Part shown: positions 1 to 9,868 of the stretch, one piece after another
How the letters are laid out: the number at the start of each line of letters is the position of its first letter
Numbering within the stretch: position 1 is the first letter of the stretch
From: Salvia splendens
Lineage: Eukaryota > Streptophyta > Magnoliopsida > Lamiales > Lamiaceae
Reading direction: 5' to 3'
NCBI RefSeq assembly: GCF_004379255.2
Contig: NC_056051.1
Span: 6,412,062-6,476,061, forward strand
DNA length: 64,000 nucleotides
Notes under the pieces: model-generated
Told to the model about the DNA's origin: nothing
Databases searched by the model: none
The model's input: the letters and a program-made list of their open reading frames with translations, nothing else
Position numbers and translations under genes: made by a program

Positions 1-740
1 AATTAACATATTTCGAATTCCAAGAGTGGACTTAGCAAGAAACTCTTATTTATTATTCATAGAGTAATCAAACTCCAACTAGCTAGGTTCCGAATAATAA
101 AACCTCGTTTCGAGCTCCTCTTGTGGATGTTATCAAACGAGACTCTTCTCGCGCACGTTTCAACATAATAGCAATCCTAGCAACTCTAGATAATGATCAC
201 CACTACCCAATATCCCTGGATCGTCGGGTTACGAAAAACCCGCACCTTTGGTAAGTCAAAGTAGTGGATCCTCAATATCGTATGCTCAATGCTAACGTAC
301 ATTGACTAAGAAATTAATTTTCAAGACCTCGTCTTTCAGTAGATAGCATAAAGACTCGTCTTGCTGTTAGATCCATTCAGTGCTATACCACACCAACGTC
401 ATCTTATTTCAATAAGGTTTAGAAATAATCGGACTGACATTGCAACCTTTCGCGATAGGTAGTCTAGGCCTATCTAGGTTGTGAAATTCTTATTTTTCTT
501 TGTTTAGAACTGACCGTGTTACCTTAAATTGGACAACGCCTACAATCGGTCTACTAAAACAAAGACTTAGACTTTGTTACGTTTGCTCATACATTTAAAT
601 ATGTAATAAACAACCATTAAATGTAAAACATAACAACATTATGACAAAAATAATCTATTGCATTTATTGGAAAATAACCATTAGAGTTTTACAGTATCCA
701 ATCACTCGAAAGGTGATTTCTAGTATATAAAACCCTAACA
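1..740 (-). repeat. Copia-1 3' LTR (partial, cut by window start)
   Basis: This matches 7286-8025 base for base apart from about 13 substitutions and no indels. It ends in CTAACA, the expected CA terminus, immediately next to the polypurine tract. About 566 bp of this LTR lie outside the window. Confidence 0.95.
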
Positions 741-752
741 ATCTCCCACTTA
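741..752 (-). other. Copia-1 polypurine tract
   Basis: On the minus strand the sequence AAGTGGGAGAT directly precedes the LTR start TGTTAG. This is the expected primer site for plus-strand DNA synthesis. Confidence 0.85.
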
Positions 753-811
753 TACTCAAAATAGCTTTCGAGTATGCAAAATAGTAGTGCACACGTCTAA
801 ATTTCTCCCAC

Positions 812-3352
812 TTATACTGAAAGCGAGTTGAGGTCTTGAATGAGTCGAACTCCCATCCCTTCAACGTGGCACTCGAACGGTTTTACCGCCAAAGCCTTTG
901 TAAAAGGATCTGTCAGGTTGTTCTCTGACGCAATCCTGACCACTTTTATGTCTCCTCTCTGCACTATATCTCTAATGATATGATACTTCCGCTTTATGTG
1001 TTTGCTCGCTTTGTGAGCTCTTGGTTCTTTCGAGTTTGCCACAGCACTAGAATTGTCACAATAAATGGTGATGCTCTTGGACAGATTCGAAACCACACCT
1101 AAATCCATAAGGAAGTTCTTGAACCATACAACCTCTTTTGCAGCCTCCGAAGCGGCCACATACTCGACTTCCATGGTCGAGTCCGCGATGCATTTCTGCT
1201 TCACACTCTTCCAAATTACGGCTCCACCTCCTAAGGTGAACACATATCCTGAAGTAGATTTTCTCGAGTCCTGATCAGCTTGAAAGTCTGAGTCAGTATA
1301 TCCTAAAGGACAGAGCTCGGCTGCATTGTAAACTAGAGCATAGTCCTTAGTCCGTTTAAGGTACTTGAGTATGTTCTTTACGGCAGTCCAATGTCCTTGG
1401 CCCGAATTCGACTGATATCTTGCCACCATGCCAACAGCAAAGCAAATATCTGGTCTAGTACAAAGAATAGCATACATGAGACTTCCAACTGCCGAAGCAT
1501 ATGGAATCCTTCTCATTGCTTGTATCTCAGACGGCGTTTTAGGCCACATCTCTTGAGATAAATGGATGCCATGTCTAAAAGGTAAGAAACCTTTCTTGGC
1601 GTCCTGCATGCTAAAACGACTAAGTACTGTTTCGATGTAAGATTCTTGAGATAAGTACAACATCTTCTTCTCTCGATTCCGAAGAACCTTGATCCCGAGG
1701 ATGTGTCCCGCATCTCCCATATCCTTCATCTCGAACTGGTTTGATAACCATGTTTGAACTGATGACAACATCTTTTTATTGTTTCCAATTAGAAGAATGT
1801 CATCTACATATAAAACTAAGAACACCACATTCCCCTTATCAACTTTCTTATACACGCAGCTTTCACTTGGGCACTTTTCGAATCCAAACTTGCAAACAGT
1901 TTGATCGAAACATTGGTTCCACGATCTGGATGCTTGCTTGAGGCCATAAATGGCCTTCTTAAGCTTCCAAACCATGTGTTCTTTGCCCTTTATGGCATAT
2001 CCTCCGGGTTGTTCCATGTAGATGGTCTCCTCACGACTGCCGTTTAGAAACGCAGTCTTAACGTCCATCTGCCATACATCCCAATGCATATAAATTGCAA
2101 TAGACAACAGTATCCAGATCGATTTGAGCATGGCCACTGGGGAGAAGGTCTCATCATAATCGATGCCTTCCTTTTGGGTATACCCCTTGGCCACTAGTTT
2201 TGCTTTGAAGACTTTAACTCGTCCATCGGGTCCACGTTTATGTTTATATATCCACTTGCTCCCAATGGTAGTACAACCTTCGGGTAGGACGGACAAATCG
2301 TAGACGTATTTTTCTATCATAGGTTGTAGTTCTGAATCCATTGCTTTTACCCATTCGCAATGATCGACATCTGCCTGCGCCTCCGCAAAGTTCCAGGGAT
2401 CTAATACATTGCTGTCCGAGGAGTGATCCATAGATTCTCCCAAACCAATGTATCTGTCGGGCTCATGTGAGACCCTCCCACTGCGGCGTGGCACTACAAT
2501 ATTTTGAGTAGAAGTTGAAGTTTCGGGAATTATTTGTACACTTGGTACTTGTTCTTGGTTAATGGAACTTGTGACAGAAGTTAGCTCATCAAGAGCCACT
2601 TCACTGCTGGGTTTATGATTCATTACATAGTCTTCCTCTAAGAATGTCGCATGAGTGCTCACAATGACTTTCTTATCTCGGAGACTAAAGAATTCATAAC
2701 CTTTCGTTCCTTTGGTGTATCCTATAAACAAACATACCTCCGTCCTAGATCCTAGCTTAGTTGGATCCTTTTCCAATACATGAGCCGGGCAACCCCAAAC
2801 CTTGAGATGTGCTAGATTGGGCTTACGCCCAGTCCACAACTCATATGGAGTTTTAGGTACGGATTTTGATGGTAAATTGTCTAAAATGTGACTTGCGGAA
2901 AGCAAGGCATGTCCACAAAACGAAATAGGCAGACGTGCATAACTCATCATCGATCGAACCATGTTTAATAAGGTCCTGTTCCTTCTTTCAGCCACGCCGT
3001 TCTGCTGGGGCGTGCCCGGCGCAGTCAGTTGGGATTGAATTCCCACTTCCGATAAGTAGTCCAAAAATTTGGCACTGAGGTATTCGCCTCCACGATCAGA
3101 TTGTAGGCATTTGATATTCTTCCCATGATACTTCTCCACAAGAGTCTTAAAGTCTTTAAACTTGTCAAAAGACTCTGACTTGTGACGCATCAAGTAGACA
3201 TATCCAATTTTTGAGAAGTCATCAATAAATGTGATGAAGTATCGAAAACCACCTCTTGCCTCAGTTAACATTGGTCCACATACATCGGAATGAACGAGCT
3301 CAAGTACTTCCTTGGCCCTATTGCCCTTAGCTTTAAAAGGCCTCTTGGTCAT
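812..3352 (-). CDS. Copia-1 pol: integrase core, reverse transcriptase, RNase H
   Basis: An 846-codon open frame without internal stops. It starts just after the integrase zinc-binding segment, which lies in another frame because of a frameshift near 3402, so the first Met is an artefact of that break. The integrase core shows D23 (HSDVCGP), D86 (QSDRGGEY) and E122 (NGVAERRN), giving the D-x35-E spacing. RT follows, with KWIYKHKRGPDG, KAKLVAKGYTQKEGIDYDE and the catalytic YVDD in VLYVDDILLIG. The RNase H part shows GSLMYA.LCTRPDI, DSRKSTSGYVF and a C-terminal HIIRDIVQRGDI segment. Order and motifs are standard Ty1/copia. The enzyme domains look undamaged, so inactivation lies upstream of this frame. 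Confidence 0.95.
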   Translation of the reverse strand: MTKRPFKAKGNRAKEVLELVHSDVCGPMLTEARGGFRYFITFIDDFSKIGYVYLMRHKSESFDKFKDFKTLVEKYHGKNIKCLQSDRGGEYLSAKFLDYLSEVGIQSQLTAPGTPQQNGVAERRNRTLLNMVRSMMSYARLPISFCGHALLSASHILDNLPSKSVPKTPYELWTGRKPNLAHLKVWGCPAHVLEKDPTKLGSRTEVCLFIGYTKGTKGYEFFSLRDKKVIVSTHATFLEEDYVMNHKPSSEVALDELTSVTSSINQEQVPSVQIIPETSTSTQNIVVPRRSGRVSHEPDRYIGLGESMDHSSDSNVLDPWNFAEAQADVDHCEWVKAMDSELQPMIEKYVYDLSVLPEGCTTIGSKWIYKHKRGPDGRVKVFKAKLVAKGYTQKEGIDYDETFSPVAMLKSIWILLSIAIYMHWDVWQMDVKTAFLNGSREETIYMEQPGGYAIKGKEHMVWKLKKAIYGLKQASRSWNQCFDQTVCKFGFEKCPSESCVYKKVDKGNVVFLVLYVDDILLIGNNKKMLSSVQTWLSNQFEMKDMGDAGHILGIKVLRNREKKMLYLSQESYIETVLSRFSMQDAKKGFLPFRHGIHLSQEMWPKTPSEIQAMRRIPYASAVGSLMYAILCTRPDICFAVGMVARYQSNSGQGHWTAVKNILKYLKRTKDYALVYNAAELCPLGYTDSDFQADQDSRKSTSGYVFTLGGGAVIWKSVKQKCIADSTMEVEYVAASEAAKEVVWFKNFLMDLGVVSNLSKSITIYCDNSSAVANSKEPRAHKASKHIKRKYHIIRDIVQRGDIKVVRIASENNLTDPFTKALAVKPFECHVEGMGVRLIQDLNSLSV

Positions 3353-3396
3353 CTTGCCTTCTAAGCATGACTCACACTTATGAAAAAGTTCCTCCT

Positions 3397-4056
3397 CTAG
3401 ACCTTGATAAGATCTTGTTGAACAAGAGAATGGATCCTCCTTTCATTGGCATGACCAAGTCTAAGGTGCCACAAGTACGTTTCGTTCATTGAACTTGAAG
3501 GTTCCTTTCGTTTCTTTGAAATTTTCGATTTTGTATTGAGTTCTGATTTGCGATTTTTAAACTGTGTAGAAGTGATTGTGTACAGATTGTTTTCCATGAT
3601 ACCACGACAGATATAATAACCATCTTTCTTAATAACGCAGTTGTCATTAAAAGAAATCGAATATCCATCATAAACCAATTTAAAAACTGAAATTAAATTT
3701 CTTCTAAAAGAAGGTATCAACAAAACATTCTTCAAAATCAAAAATCTATCACTACTAAAACGCAAATAAATGTCTCCCACTGCAACGGCTGCCACTTTGG
3801 TAGCATCGCCCAGCTGGACTTCGATCTCACGATCATGTAGCCGTCTTGTCACCTGCATTAAGTCAGGATCAAAACAAATATGATCAGTGGCTCCTGTGTC
3901 AATAACCCAAGTGCAAATTGATGTCGAAGTCAAACAAGACTCGACAACTAGAGCCTGGTGCATACCTGTAGCCTTGCCCCGTTTAGGACAGTTTGGCTTC
4001 CAATGCTCCTTCTCTCCACACTTGAAACACTTCCCCGTGGGCTTCTTGTTAGCCAT
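3397..4056 (-). CDS. Copia-1 zinc knuckle, aspartic protease, GAG-pre-integrase
   Basis: A 219-codon segment. Near the N-terminus is a CCHC zinc knuckle (CFKCGEKEHWKPNC, C-x2-C-x4-H-x4-C). Next comes the aspartic protease with catalytic WVIDTGATDHIC, and then the GAG-pre-integrase motif WHLRLGHANERRIHSL. It is in frame with gag upstream, separated only by one TAG and three lysine codons, so its apparent ATG is probably not a native start. At the other end the frame stops at 3397. The expected continuation, including the Cys pair of the integrase zinc site, is readable one base out of frame. This points to a single-base deletion near 3402. Confidence 0.93.
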   Translation of the reverse strand: MANKKPTGKCFKCGEKEHWKPNCPKRGKATGMHQALVVESCLTSTSICTWVIDTGATDHICFDPDLMQVTRRLHDREIEVQLGDATKVAAVAVGDIYLRFSSDRFLILKNVLLIPSFRRNLISVFKLVYDGYSISFNDNCVIKKDGYYICRGIMENNLYTITSTQFKNRKSELNTKSKISKKRKEPSSSMNETYLWHLRLGHANERRIHSLVQQDLIKV

Positions 4057-4065
4057 CTTCTTCTT

Positions 4066-4770
4066 CTATCCCTTAGCTATCTTGGCCGGTCCTGAGTTCG
4101 GTGCCTGCCTTTTTCCTTTGCTAGGCTTTAAGCCAGAGGAACGAGGCGCCGAAATCATCATGGCCGCCTTAGCCTGGACCATAAGGTCCTCTGCCGACTG
4201 AAGTTCAGTCAACAGCTCTGCCAAGGTGTAATCCCTTTTGTTCATCTCGAAGTTGAGCTTGAACTGTTGGAAGCTAGGGGGAAGACTTTGAAGCATGATA
4301 GTCACCTGGGACTCGGGATCGATCGTCCCTCCCAAGACCACAATTTGGTTGAGGTGGCCCATCATCTCGAGAACGTGGTCCCTCACAGACGAGCCTTCCT
4401 TCATTGTCTTCGACATGATACTCCGAAAGGCTTGAGACTTAGTCGTTCGATTCTGAGTACCAAAAAGATTCTTGAGATTCTGCATAATCTCGGCGGCAGT
4501 TTCCATAGCAGAATGCTGATGCTTGAGTACTGATGACATAGATGCCAACATGTAGCACTTAGCCATCTCATTCGCCTTATGCCACTGTCTATGTGCATCT
4601 CTGACTCCTGCCACAGCGTTAGCCGCCGATACTGGAGGTCGCGGGGTGGTGAGCACAAAGATGTACTCATCTGGTGTGAGAACGATGTCCAAATTTTGTT
4701 TCCATTCTATGTAATTTTGGCCCTCGAGTTTATTTTCTTTGAGAATTGCAGAAAGAGGATTGAACGACAT
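4066..4770 (-). CDS. Copia-1 Gag
   Basis: A 234-codon frame with the Copia Gag organisation of the UBN2/retrotran_gag type. The N-terminal part reads LEGQNYIEWKQNLDIVLTPD, followed by the conserved helical region with EIMQNLKNLFGTQNRTT, VRDHVLEMMGHLNQI and the MLQSLPPSF motif. A basic C-terminus (SKGKRQAPNSGPAKIAKG) precedes the TAG at 4066-4068. Gag forms the particle shell. The ATG at 4768-4770 fits the family start (MSFNPLSAI). The TAG is in frame with the protease frame, so it is either a nonsense mutation or, less likely, a leaky stop. Confidence 0.93.
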   Translation of the reverse strand: MSFNPLSAILKENKLEGQNYIEWKQNLDIVLTPDEYIFVLTTPRPPVSAANAVAGVRDAHRQWHKANEMAKCYMLASMSSVLKHQHSAMETAAEIMQNLKNLFGTQNRTTKSQAFRSIMSKTMKEGSSVRDHVLEMMGHLNQIVVLGGTIDPESQVTIMLQSLPPSFQQFKLNFEMNKRDYTLAELLTELQSAEDLMVQAKAAMMISAPRSSGLKPSKGKRQAPNSGPAKIAKG

Positions 4771-5124
4771 ATTGACGATTTGGATTGCACTGCAAAACAG
4801 AGTATTTTACTATTGTCATAAACTTATGTAAGAAGTTTGATTAGATTAACCATAAAACTTTTCAAAATCTTACAACTGTAAAATTAAAATTTTGTACCCT
4901 CCAGAGGAAGACAATACGCATTAAAATCTTACAGTTTTACTGGTCACAACACCGACGAATAGTCCAGAGACAACAGAGTGGTATGGCCGCCAAATGTTGC
5001 CTAAGCAAGACCATCTAGCATTACAGAGTCTTGTTTCTACAACACACTCCCATAACAATGCTTATGTGCTGCTAACAAGATCAAGCTATCTCATAAATTT
5101 TGTGTGAACTTCTGAATCTCGTAG

Positions 5125-5278
5125 TTTCTTAGGATTATTGTCCCCACAGAGCAGGTGGCGATAATATTGGAAACCACATTCTAGTTCATACTATTTATAT
5201 TTGAGAAGTCCGCCCTCATGAACTTGCTATTTTCTTAGGATTATTTTCCCCACAGAGCAGGTGGCGATAATATTAGAA
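5125..5278. repeat. Two direct repeats of about 48 bp, 106 bp apart
   Basis: Segments 5125-5172 and 5231-5278 share a run containing CCACAGAGCAGGTGGCGATA flanked by TTTCTTAGGATTATT. They differ at about three positions. They lie in the Copia-1 leader, so they may belong to the element's RNA leader structure. Confidence 0.8.
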
Positions 5279-5663
5279 AAAAGCTTCATAAATTGCAGAC
5301 CAATTGATGGAGACCATATACAAACGTTGAGTTCGTAATTATAGTTTAGATATTTCGGTTATGGTTTTTCTTTAATTATCCTTAGTCTTAGGGCAGAGAA
5401 AGACTTGGTCAAATTCTGTTGGTATTTAATCTACTGGATAATTAAATCTTTTATTAATTGGTATCTTCCTTTAGGGAATAATTATTCTAGAATATAATTC
5501 TTATTCATGTCTACTATAAGATTTGACTAAAATAAATGAATTATTTAATTCTTAATAAGACATGAAAAATTAAATTCAAATTAATTCCATGTTCAAGATT
5601 AGGAAGAGATATTTCATTATTTAATGTATTCATACATATCTATCCTTTTTAGGATCTTAGATA

Positions 5664-5885
5664 TATAAATATTAGGAAACTATTAAATTATTCTTATCCA
5701 TATCATCTAGGAATCAAAATATTATTATTTATTTTCATAGATATAGAAAATAATAAAAATATTCCTTAAATCTAGATAAATATTAGGAAACTATTAAATT
5801 ATTCTCATCTATATCATCTAGGAATAAAATAATATTATTTATTTCCATAGATATAGATAATAATAAAAATATTCCTAAAATCTAG
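5664..5885. repeat. Tandem duplication, period about 111 bp, in Copia-1 leader
   Basis: The phrase ATTAGGAAACTATTAAATTA recurs at 5671 and 5782. The sequence between stays collinear down to ATTCCT(T/A)AAATCTAG, with about seven substitutions and a 1-bp indel. The DNA is very AT-rich. Confidence 0.85.
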
Positions 5886-5999
5886 GTAAATCTTCCAAAA
5901 AGATTTTATTTCCACTAAATAAGAATATTTTAATGATATCTTTTAATAAAATAATAAAATAATCATTAAAATAATCTTTCATCGTTATCTCATCGTACG

Positions 6000-6540
6000 A
6001 GGTTCGCACGAACGATGAACGACGAAAATCCGATGAGTTCTTCGTCGGACCACGACGCACGAAGCGTCTCGGCCACCAGCGCGCAGATGGCGCGCCAGCG
6101 TCTCGGCCAGGAGCGTGCGCGGAGGCGCGGCTCCTCTCAGCCAGCGGCGAGCACCCGTCACGGCGTCTCGGCTCGTTGGGTGCCGACGCTTCATGGCCAG
6201 GCGCGCACGCGGCGGCGTGCTCCTCTCGGCCAGCGTCTCGGCGCCCGTCTCGGACATCCGAGCCGTCGGGTGGTGCGAGCTCTCAGCCAGCGGCGCGCAC
6301 GGTGGTGGGCCCGCTCTCGGCCAGCTCCAACCTTCCGCCTAGGGTTTGGCCTGGCGTCTCGGCACCTCGGCACATTCTCGGTTGAACTGCCGTGCCACTC
6401 CATCAGCCGCGTCGACCTCGACCCGGGTTCCGTCTGGTGCGTGTGGTCTCGGCCGGCGGCGCGCACGAGCCCTACTCGTCTGCGCGTCGCCCTGTGATCA
6501 CGGCTCCCGGCTCCCACTGTCTCGACATCCCTACCTCGAT
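6000..6540. repeat. GC-rich island with degenerate TCTCGGCC repeats in Copia-1 leader
   Basis: This stretch is strongly GC-rich against an AT-rich surrounding. It carries at least ten copies of TCTCGG, often as GTCTCGGCCAGC or GCGTCTCGGC. Open frames occur on both strands only because GC-rich DNA has few stops; none has a recognisable domain. It may be captured DNA or a structured leader element. Confidence 0.75.
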
Positions 6541-6703
6541 CGCACGTGGTGCGTTAGAGCAATTCAAGTTCTTTGATTCGATAGTTCTTGAGTTCATCAT
6601 GCATAAAATTAAACAAAAACACCAAGAACATGCTTCGCAATCAAATAACACATGCATACATGAATTTCGCGAAATTTAAATCCAAATAATCAGAGCCAAA
6701 GAC

Positions 6704-6717
6704 TGGCTCTGATACCA
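6704..6717 (-). other. Copia-1 primer binding site (initiator Met-tRNA type)
   Basis: The minus-strand sequence TGGTATCAGAGCCA is the common Copia PBS, complementary to the 3' end of initiator methionine tRNA. It lies 2 bp inside the LTR end. Confidence 0.92.
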
Positions 6718-6719
6718 AC

Positions 6720-8025
6720 TGAAGGGGCTGGTAGCGGAAGCGTGCGCGCAAAACGGATCACATGAATTTGATCTATTTAGCAGATCTATTCGCGTAATTA
6801 TCACATGTATCATGCTCATAACTTGAATTAAAACATGCTTTAGCACATGCTGATATTTGTGTGGGCAAATCTCACCAACGTACTAGGACTTGAATAATGG
6901 AAGACAGAACTCAGCTCACGGAGGAGGCACAAATTTCGAGCTCTCTCTTTAGAGGGGGACGAAAATTTTGATAATAAATTGTTATGTTTTCTGTCTCCTT
7001 TATTCTCCTATTTATATAAGTCACATATTGGGCCCATTCAGGGATCTAAGGAAGAATTTGGAATAGGCCTCATCCAATTAGCTTTTTACTAATTAAATTG
7101 AACCCACAATTTAATATAAGCTTATATTGGAATATTACGAGCAGCCACTACAGAAGTAATATTGCACTGCCATCCAAATCCGAAATTACAAGTATTCCGG
7201 GTTTCCTTTAATTGCATTTGATTCATTTCCCGCGCTTAAGATGGAAACATCCATTAATCAATTAATGTCTGCTATAGACTTAATTAATTAACATATTTCG
7301 AATTCCAAGAGTGGACTTATCAAGAAACTCTTATTTATTATTCATAGAGTAATCAAACTCCAACTAGCTAGGTTCCGAATAATAAAACCTCGTTTCGAGC
7401 TCCTCTTGTGGATGTTATCAAACGAGACTCTTCTCGCGCACGTTTCAACATAATAGCAATCCTAGCAACTCTAGATAATGATCACCACTACCCAATATCC
7501 CTGGATCGTCGGGTTACGAAAAACCCGCACCTTTGGTAAGTCAAAGTAGTGGATCCTCAATATCGTATGCTCAATGCTAACGTACATTGATTAAGAAATT
7601 AATTTTCAAGACCTCGTCTTTCAATAGATAGCATAAAGACTCGTCTTGCTGTTAGATCCATTCAGTGCTATACCACACCAATGTCATCTTATTTCAATAA
7701 GGTTTAGAAATAATCGGACTGACATTGCAACCTTTCGCGATAGGTAGTCTAGGCCTATTTAGGTTGTGAAATTCTTATTTTTCTTTGTTTAGAACTGACC
7801 GTGTTACCTTAAATTGGACGACGCCCACAACCGGTCTACTAAAACAAAGACTTAGACTTTGTTACGTTTGCTCATACATTTAAATATGTAATAAACAACC
7901 ATTTAATGTAAAACATAACAACATTATGACAAAAATAATTTGTTGCATTTATTGGAAAATAACCATTAGAGTTTTACAGTATCCAATCACTCGAAAGGTG
8001 ATTTCTAGTATACAAAACTCTAACA
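6720..8025 (-). repeat. Copia-1 5' LTR, 1306 bp
   Basis: In plus orientation it begins TGAAGGGGCT just after the PBS and ends CTCTAACA. The distal 740 bp pair with positions 1-740. It borders the gypsy-like remnant at 8026. Confidence 0.95.
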
Positions 8026-8563
8026 GGATGTCCTTACACTTCTTCAGCTTTGTGCAAGTAGTGAGCATTTGCATGCGTTTGATCCGGGAGGAAGTACCTC
8101 GCCAAAGCTTATGCTTTTTACTCTCGTCGTGGCTTCATGGTTTCCACCTTGAGGACAAGGTGAATTTCAACCGTGGGGGAGTTGATACGAGCATATCTTC
8201 AAAAATATCCTCCATATCTCATTATTCATCTAGTATTGATTTACCCTATCTTTTCCATAGTTTAATGATTCACCATATCTTTTACTTAGGATATTATTAT
8301 ATTTGATTTGCTATATTCTGGTAGAATATTATTGTATCTCCACATATTATAAGTATGTGTAGGAGACCTTTGTATTATTCAACCAATCAATAATCATAAT
8401 TATCTTTTTTTCCGTCTTTTACTTTTACGCTATTTACTTTCTCTGCAAATTTATCAATCCAAAACCCTGGTGGACGGCGGCTGCTCGACGGAGAAAACCT
8501 CCGCGAACGATCCTCCCCTTGGAATCCTTCGTTGATCGCGCAGATACGAGTCGCCTCGTACCA
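8026..8563 (+). mobile_element. Remnant of a gypsy-like element: 3' internal end plus LTR
   Basis: Positions 8026-8182 resemble the 3' end of a plant gypsy internal region. The translated phrase FHLEDKVNFNRGG is followed by the purine-rich tract CCGTGGGGGAGT. The putative LTR starts TGATACGAG at 8183 and ends CTCGTACCA at 8563 (381 bp), giving near-matching inverted ends. It contains a TATATTATAAG stretch. The rest of the internal region would lie left of Copia-1, outside the window, which implies that Copia-1 inserted into it. The family assignment is by motif only. Confidence 0.6.
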
Positions 8564-9531
8564 ACTTGAGTCGTCTTGAACCAAATAATTTAGCCTCTCA
8601 AATGGAGTAATTTCAAATTGTGGCTAAAAGTATTTGATTAGAGGTTTGCAGAGAGGCCGGTTGCGTTTTCCTTCGTCGAGGGGATCTTCTTCTCTGGAAA
8701 CTTCTGCGTAATTTTTGGGTTGACAAAGCGCGAGTTCATGACTGGTTGCTGTGAACTGCAATTTGATGCGTTTAAATGCTAATAATTATATGTAGAAATT
8801 AACTATTGCTTCACCATTAATAGTAACAGAATTTGGTTTTGCAGAACAAATACTCTTTTTCCCACACATCGGCATTTGCAGTATGCTATTGAAGTACCTG
8901 CTAATCGATTCTCTCGACTGCATGAAATTAGATTTCATTGTCTGATACTTTTGATAATGTTCTCGAATGTACAAAAAATTGCAACTTACTCATCAATTGT
9001 TAGGTTACTTATATATCTTGGTCGTCCAATCGTTTCAAGCATGTTAACTAAACTTCTATATGTATACTTATCCATACGTACATAGTTTTTCATGACATAT
9101 GGTATCATTGTCATAATTGAGTATGTAAATGTAACGCGATCGGCAAAGCTCATTCATAGAATGTGGGGCCTTTAAGCTTTAATGTTTCCGTTTTCTTTAT
9201 TTGCATACGAACGATAATAATAAATAATTCCAAATTTACAACTAAGTATTGAGCATTGAACTATTACTTGATGCAAGATGCTCGATCGTGCTTACCGGCC
9301 ATTGAGAGGTCGAGTATGCTCAATCAAGCATTTAATCATCGAATTAACTTTGTGCGGTTTTTGGTGCATTATGCTCGATTGTGTGCTTGCTTAGCATTTT
9401 GAGGTCCAGCATTACCCGGTTAAGCATCAAGCGTAAGCAACATGTTCGGGTTTAGGCCCAAACGAGACATAAGGAGCTCAATTACCCATCGTCTCGTCGC
9501 TTGCCTTTACCCTTTTTCAAAAAGGGGAGTA
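8564..9531. other. Non-coding DNA between the gypsy remnant and the F-box 1 promoter region
   Basis: Positions 8594-8640 (TAGCCTCTCAAAT...TTGTGGCTAAAA) match the region upstream of F-box 3 at 15245-15290, so this is old F-box 5' flank. The remaining roughly 0.9 kb has no counterpart at F-box 3 and looks inserted. At about 9270-9430 the phrase ATGCTCGAT recurs. No convincing coding sequence was seen. Confidence 0.6.
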
Positions 9532-9790
9532 TGATGTAGTTCTAGAATATAAAACTTGGTGGCTAAGCAAGTTATTATTTTGGTTTTATTTATTTCTTAG
9601 TAAATATAATTAGTAGATGAAAAATATTAGGAGAGATTGTTTTTCCTTCTTTAAAATTAGGTTTTATTTTCCTTTTTAGTTGTTTTCCTTTCAGTTTTAT
9701 TTTAGGATTTCCTTTGTCTATATAAAGGCTTCCTTAGAATTAAGAGTACAAAATATATCTTAACTTCGAAAATTAAAAAAAAACAGTAGA
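9532..9790 (+). repeat. LTR-like fragment abutting F-box 1
   Basis: The purine tract AAAAAGGGGAGTA is followed directly by TGATGTAGTTCTAG, the layout of a gypsy polypurine tract plus LTR start. A TATA-like CTATATAAAGG lies at about 9718. The segment ends where F-box homology starts (9795). F-box 3 lacks it, so it is an insertion. The right LTR end is not present. Confidence 0.45.
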
Positions 9791-9868
9791 AATTAATGAG
9801 AAGAAGCCCTAATTCTATTATATGCCGCTACTCCTTCTGTGTTCTGAATGGCAACATATTCTATTTCT

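Larger units (their letters stand above)
4771..6703 (-). other. Copia-1 leader between PBS and gag
   Basis: This 1.93-kb untranslated leader is unusually long for a Copia element. From the gag side it holds AT-rich DNA, two copies of a 48-bp segment (5125 and 5231), a 111-bp tandem duplication (about 5664-5885), and a GC-rich island (about 6000-6540) next to the PBS-proximal end. No open frame here shows a recognisable domain. Confidence 0.75.
1..8025 (-). mobile_element. Copia-1: nearly complete Ty1/copia LTR retrotransposon
   Basis: Read on the minus strand the order is LTR (8025-6720), PBS (6717-6704), leader, gag, protease, integrase, RT, RNase H, polypurine tract, LTR (740-1, running off the window). 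Integrase before RT defines the Copia order. The two LTRs align without gaps over the 740 bp available, with about 13 substitutions counted by eye (about 1.8%), so the insertion is young. One in-frame stop at the gag-pol junction and one frameshift before the integrase core make this copy non-coding as a polyprotein. The target-site duplication cannot be checked because the left end is outside the window. It appears to sit inside the tail of a gypsy-like element at 8026-8563. Confidence 0.93.

Noticed and set aside
6015..6517. Overlapping open frames of 160 and 108 codons in the GC-rich leader
   Set aside because: Open frames on both strands in several phases are expected in GC-rich DNA. The translations are Arg/Ala/Ser-rich without a domain.
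6704..6717. Possible tRNA gene ends at the PBS motifs (also 20962, 24003, 45043, 61170)
   Set aside because: Only the 14-18-bp primer match is present. No cloverleaf or A/B boxes surround it.
9796..9868. Start of F-box 1 at 9796
   Set aside because: Comparison with F-box 3 shows that this stretch is 5' leader. The family start is the ATG at 9869, and the longer frame exists only because of a frameshift.
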